Assembly: GCA_031763025.1 (NCBI GenBank)
Contig: JASSKH010000014.1
Location: forward strand, 7,616,563 to 7,680,562
Direction: 5' to 3'
DNA: 64,000 nucleotides
Source: Macrocystis pyrifera
Taxonomy: Eukaryota > Sar > Phaeophyceae > Laminariales > Laminariaceae
This document shows positions 60,204 to 64,000 of this stretch, in pieces. Within the stretch, counting starts at the first letter, position 1, and each line of letters starts with the position of its first letter. The notes under the pieces were generated by a model, which had not been told where the DNA came from, did no database searches, and was given only the letters and a program-made list of their open reading frames with translations. The position numbers and the translations under genes were made by a program.

Positions 60204-62448
60204 AAATAGTCTTCCAAGCTGCTGTAGTAACGAGGCGGGAGGCCCAGAATGTGGATCTGTCCGCTGTTGAACCCGTTGGGTATGTGTAGGGAGAAATAAT
60301 CGTGATTTTGGGAAATGTGGGAACAATTTGTTGCCTCTCATTCGTCCTGGATGGAGACAATCTGCTTGGCGTCCTGCTTCGGAATTCCGCGAAGCCCTGG
60401 AGCAGGCGAAATGGAAGGGAGTCTTCCTGCGCTGGATGATGATGTCTCCGTCTTTGACGGTGGAGTCCGTCAGGCGGCAGTTGTAGCACTTGCCACCAAC
60501 CTGGTCGAAGTAAACAGGGTGCGCGGGGCGGGAGTGGCGTGCAGGGAATGGCGGGGGAGGGGCGGGGGGGCAGAGTTCATTATTTGTACTGCTCTACAGC
60601 GGCACAACAGCAGTACGTAATCGCTTGCTATACGACGGCAGCAGCAGCAGCAGCAGCAGCAGCAAGTACATGCGTAAAACGCAGCAGGAAAACGGCCAAA
60701 ATATTTTTTTACCGTACCAAAACGACCATTTGGGTGCAAAAACGACCAAGAAAAACAGTAATTCGAATACATAAGAACAATCAGTTTATATTAAGCCAGC
60801 ATTAGCAGTATCAGCAGCAGCAGCAGCAGCCGCAACGGCTTCGAGCAGTGGTTGCGGCAGCATTAGAAACAATTAGCAGCAGCAGAAGCAGCCATGGATC
60901 GCCGCAGCGTTGGCAGCACTAGCGGCATAGCAAAGACATGATAAAAAAGAAGAAACAAAGTATGTACCCTGGTATGCCGCGACCGCAAAAACTACGGAAT
61001 TTCATTGGCGAAACAAAAATATGTACACACAAATGACCAGCATGATGCACAACGCAGCAGCAGCACCACTGCAGCGTAGCAGCGATATGGAAAGAACGAA
61101 GCCCAAAACGAGAAAAAAAAGCAGTACGTACGCAAAATGCAGCAGCAAAATGACCAAAATATTTTTTCCAGGTACCCAAACGACCATTTAGGTACAAAAA
61201 AACGATCAAGAAAAACAAAAATCCGAGTACATGCCAACATCCAGTGAATATTGCGGCAGCATTAGTAGCATTTTGCGGCAGCATTATTAGCATTAGCAGC
61301 AGCAGCAGCAGCATCAGCAGCAGCAGCAACGGATCGCCGCAACGTTGGCTGCAGCAGCAGCAGCATATAGCAACGATGTGAAAAGAAGGAAGAAAAAAAA
61401 CTACCAGGTATGTACCCTGGTCTGCCGCAATCGCAAAACGTACGGTAATTATTGACGATACAGAAACATGTACACATACGAGTGTAGTAATACACACACA
61501 AATCACGTCCAGCATGATGTACGGCAACAACGCAGCAACACCACAAAAAAAAATCGTTGACGATACAGAAATATGTACACACGCACAAGTGTAATAGGCA
61601 CACAAATCATGTTCAGCATGATGTGTACGGGAACAACGCAGCAGCGCCACAAAACGACAAAACGACCAAGAAACACAATTATCCGAGTACATACGAACAT
61701 TTAGTGAATATTGCGGCACCACTAGCAGCAGCAGCAGCAGCAGCAGAAGCAGAAGCAGCAACGGATCGCCACAGCGTTGGCAGCAGCAGCAGCATAGCAA
61801 CGATATGAATAGAAGGAAGAAAAAAAGTATGTAGCCCGAGTCCGTCCGAAAAGTATTTTGGTACCTCACTATAGATAGACCCACCCCCGCATGCTGTACG
61901 GCAACAACGCAGCAGCAGCAGCATATAGCAACAATACGAAAAGAACCAAGCTAAAATACGAGAAAAAGTAGTTCGTACGCAAAATGCAGGAGCAAAACGA
62001 CCAAAATATTTTTTTTTATAAAAAAAAACATTTGGGTACAAAAACGGCCAACAAAAGCAATAATCCGCGTTGGCAGCAGCAACATAGCAACGATATGAAT
62101 GAAAATAAGGAAGAAGAAAACTATGTACCCTGGTATGCCGCGATCGCAAAACCTACGGAAATTCAGTGACGATACAGAAATATGTACACACACAAGTGCA
62201 GCATGATGTACGGCAACAACGCAGCAGCACCACAGCAGCAGCAAGCAGCAGCATAGCAACGATAGGAAAAAAAATCAAGCCAAAAACGAGAAAAAGCAGC
62301 ACGTACGCAAAATGCAGGAGCAAAACGACAAAAATATTTTTCACGTATCAAAAGAAACATTTGGATACAAAAACGGGACCAATAAAAACAATAATCCGAG
62401 TACGTACGAACATCCAGTGGATATTGCGGCAGCATTAGCAGCAGAAGC
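60204..62448. repeat. Macrorepeat unit C4 (5'- and 3'-truncated)
   Basis: Corresponds to 29,670-31,890 of C2: segment Y, G-rich tract, CAG-rich sub-repeats with TATGTACCCTGGTATGCCGC and CATTTAGGTACAAAAA. It is cut at GCAGCAGAAGC by the second LTR-B element. The 1.1-kb block triplicated in C1 is present once. Confidence 0.82.
60338..60500 (-). pseudogene. Exon-like segment Y of macrorepeat C4 (Cys-x2-Cys kept)
   Basis: Minus frame with GGKCYNCRLTDSTVKDGD and PFHFAC. The alternative C-terminal frame reads KQDAKQIVSIQDE and a stop at 60,338 (Tyr to Asp). The acceptor-like CGACCAG is kept, but the first exon base is changed (GTTGG for GTCGG). Confidence 0.33.
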
Positions 62449-62643
62449 TGTTGATAAGTCCCAGGCGAAGAAAGATGATGTTTCAGTTTTTAGAATTATT
62501 CTCCCGGCAGAGTAGATACAGATGGAAGTGGCCCTGGTGGGTATCACGTACACCCACAGAAGTAACCACCAAATAATCTCATAATAAGCCAATATACCGT
62601 ATAGTCATGAAACCGTCAAATACTGAACAAGCACATTCGAACA
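62449..62643 (-). repeat. LTR-B 3' LTR (195 bp)
   Basis: Reverse complement of the 33,134-33,328 LTR with a modest number of substitutions. It supplies the LTR end that copy 1 has lost. Confidence 0.88.
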
Positions 62644-64000
62644 CACTCCCTGCTTTTTCAGCAAAACAGCAATGACAATTCAAGATAACAGAACAAAACT
62701 CATCTCCATGATCAAAAACCAACTAAAATATTTCAAGAGGAAACCTGTACCTTACAAGCAAAAACCTCTTCCTCCCGTATTAAACTATTGCAGATCTCCT
62801 TTGCAACAGCTCAATGCCGTAAAAACAAAAACTAAAGCGATAGATAAATGATAGAGCTCGCGAGGAACCCCGTTCCCCCGGACACAGGTCTCCCTGTGCC
62901 CCCTACTCCCGCCATAAATTCTCAGATCGTAGCGGTAACGCGAGATACCAAATATCTTTCCCTATAGAGTTTGCCCGGCGCTTAATATTCCCGAAACAAC
63001 ATCCGTTTTGTGTCAGAACCAAAAATAAAAACACTCCCTGTTTCTGGTTCAGGTCACTAGCTATCCTTGTTCCCTGAAATACTTCACCTTCCCACACTCG
63101 TGTACCGAGATTTTCATCACCCTCAATCATGAATAATCATACCCACGATATTTCATCTCCCAACTCGCGAACAAGATTTCCATCTCCCATCAAGTTCGGA
63201 AAAACAATGGTGATAGAACAACCAATCATCATGAACATGCATACCCTCCCTTGTTCTGCCACCACTATGCAGCATAAAGATAAATTCCTGCAAGACCCAA
63301 TGAAATCAGTATCCACCAACACCGCATAACATAAATACACCCTTGACCCGTACCCTCATCAAACCATTAAAATAAGCGGTATTATATATGGTATTTGTCC
63401 AGTTGCTCTTCTGGGCCTGCCCACATCAAACACGGAGCGCAACAAAGCGCAGTGGATGGCGTACAGGGCGGTAACATTCTACCCAAACACACAAAAAATA
63501 CATTTCAATTACCAGGTGGGGGTGGGGGGGTTATTCACGTATCTCATCCAGAAAAAGCCCACATATTGCGTGCTCGTAACGTACCATCCAGTATGAACTC
63601 ATTACACTACACATTTCGTACTCGTACTTGTACGTACTACCTATCAATTCACGAATTTTTACCCCCGTCGTAAAAAGAAACAAAAAAAAACTTCAAAATG
63701 TAACAGTGAATCGAAGATCTACCGTTACGAGTACAAACGATACCCCATCGCCCCGCGTGTTGCCGGACCCCAAAAAAATATCCAGCGAACGATCCAACCA
63801 CGCCTGCCCCATCCACGACCTCCCGCTGCTGCTGCTGCTGCTGACCTTCCGCGGCTGCTGCTGCTGCTGTTCCTGACCTCCCGCTGCTGCTGCTCCTGCT
63901 GCTGCTGCTGTCGTCGTGTGCACGCGACTGCTGTGTCACGCGACTTGTTGCCGATGCAGACGTGCCCTCCTTCGTTACTAGTACTGCTGCAGCAGCACCC
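62449..64000 (-). mobile_element. LTR retrotransposon B, copy 2 (inverted, runs off window)
   Basis: The 195-bp 3' LTR (62,449-62,643, TGTTGATAAG to CGAACA on the plus strand) is preceded in element orientation by the purine-rich AAAAAGCAGGGAG tract. The interior (62,644-64,000) includes about 340 bp missing from copy 1, then sequence matching copy 1 from 35,850 back to about 34,010, so only the distal half is in the window. No pol motif in the visible part. The left flank is GCAGAAGC; the target duplication cannot be checked because the other end is outside. Confidence 0.82.

Overview
This window looks like nuclear DNA of a eukaryote with a repeat-rich genome. There are no bacterial operons or ribosome-binding-site-led genes. 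Splice-type signals, LTR retrotransposons, a large DNA transposon, foldback elements and long CAG-rich arrays dominate. A stramenopile, perhaps a brown alga, would fit the Ty1/copia element and a beta-helix surface-protein fragment, but that is an inference from general character and not a firm identification. No intact, confidently functional host gene was found.

Layout. 1-7,938 is mostly single-copy sequence with one broken beta-helix gene (706-1,310, minus), two related MITE-like hairpins and a tRNA-like relic. From 7,939 a higher-order tandem repeat (called macrorepeat here, units C1-C4) runs across much of the window but is split by insertions. C1 is 7,939-9,262 plus 24,278-29,110. C2 is 29,111-33,133 plus 35,867-36,189. 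C3 is 36,190-40,334 plus 45,590-45,647. A partial C4 is 60,204-62,448. Each unit holds a foldback hairpin, two minus-strand exon-like segments with Cys-x2-Cys motifs, and kilobases of diverged CAG-rich sub-repeats.

Every macrorepeat unit carries one LTR retrotransposon, and for the first three an uninterrupted sister unit shows the empty site. C1 holds a 15.0-kb element (9,263-24,273) with 565-bp LTRs, a TTGG target duplication and a non-coding 6.26-kb interior; its 5' LTR is itself split by a 7.6-kb DNA transposon. C2 holds a 2.73-kb element with a 195-bp LTR and a GAGGT duplication, its 3' LTR almost entirely deleted. C3 holds a 5,250-bp minus-strand Ty1/copia element with 256-bp LTRs and a CGGTC duplication, in which a 72-bp minisatellite occupies the place of the CCHC, protease and integrase region. 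C4 is interrupted by a second, inverted copy of the 195-bp-LTR family that runs off the window end.

The DNA transposon occurs twice (9,511-17,124 and 49,098-57,632). Each copy has perfect 30-bp terminal inverted repeats starting CAATG and an 8-bp target duplication (hAT-like, though other superfamilies with 8-bp duplications are possible). The two copies differ at three TIR positions, each changed at both ends. Between C3 and C4 lies a 14.4-kb island bounded by a 70-bp direct repeat. It contains a decayed CCHC/glutamine-rich coiled-coil gene and the second DNA transposon copy.
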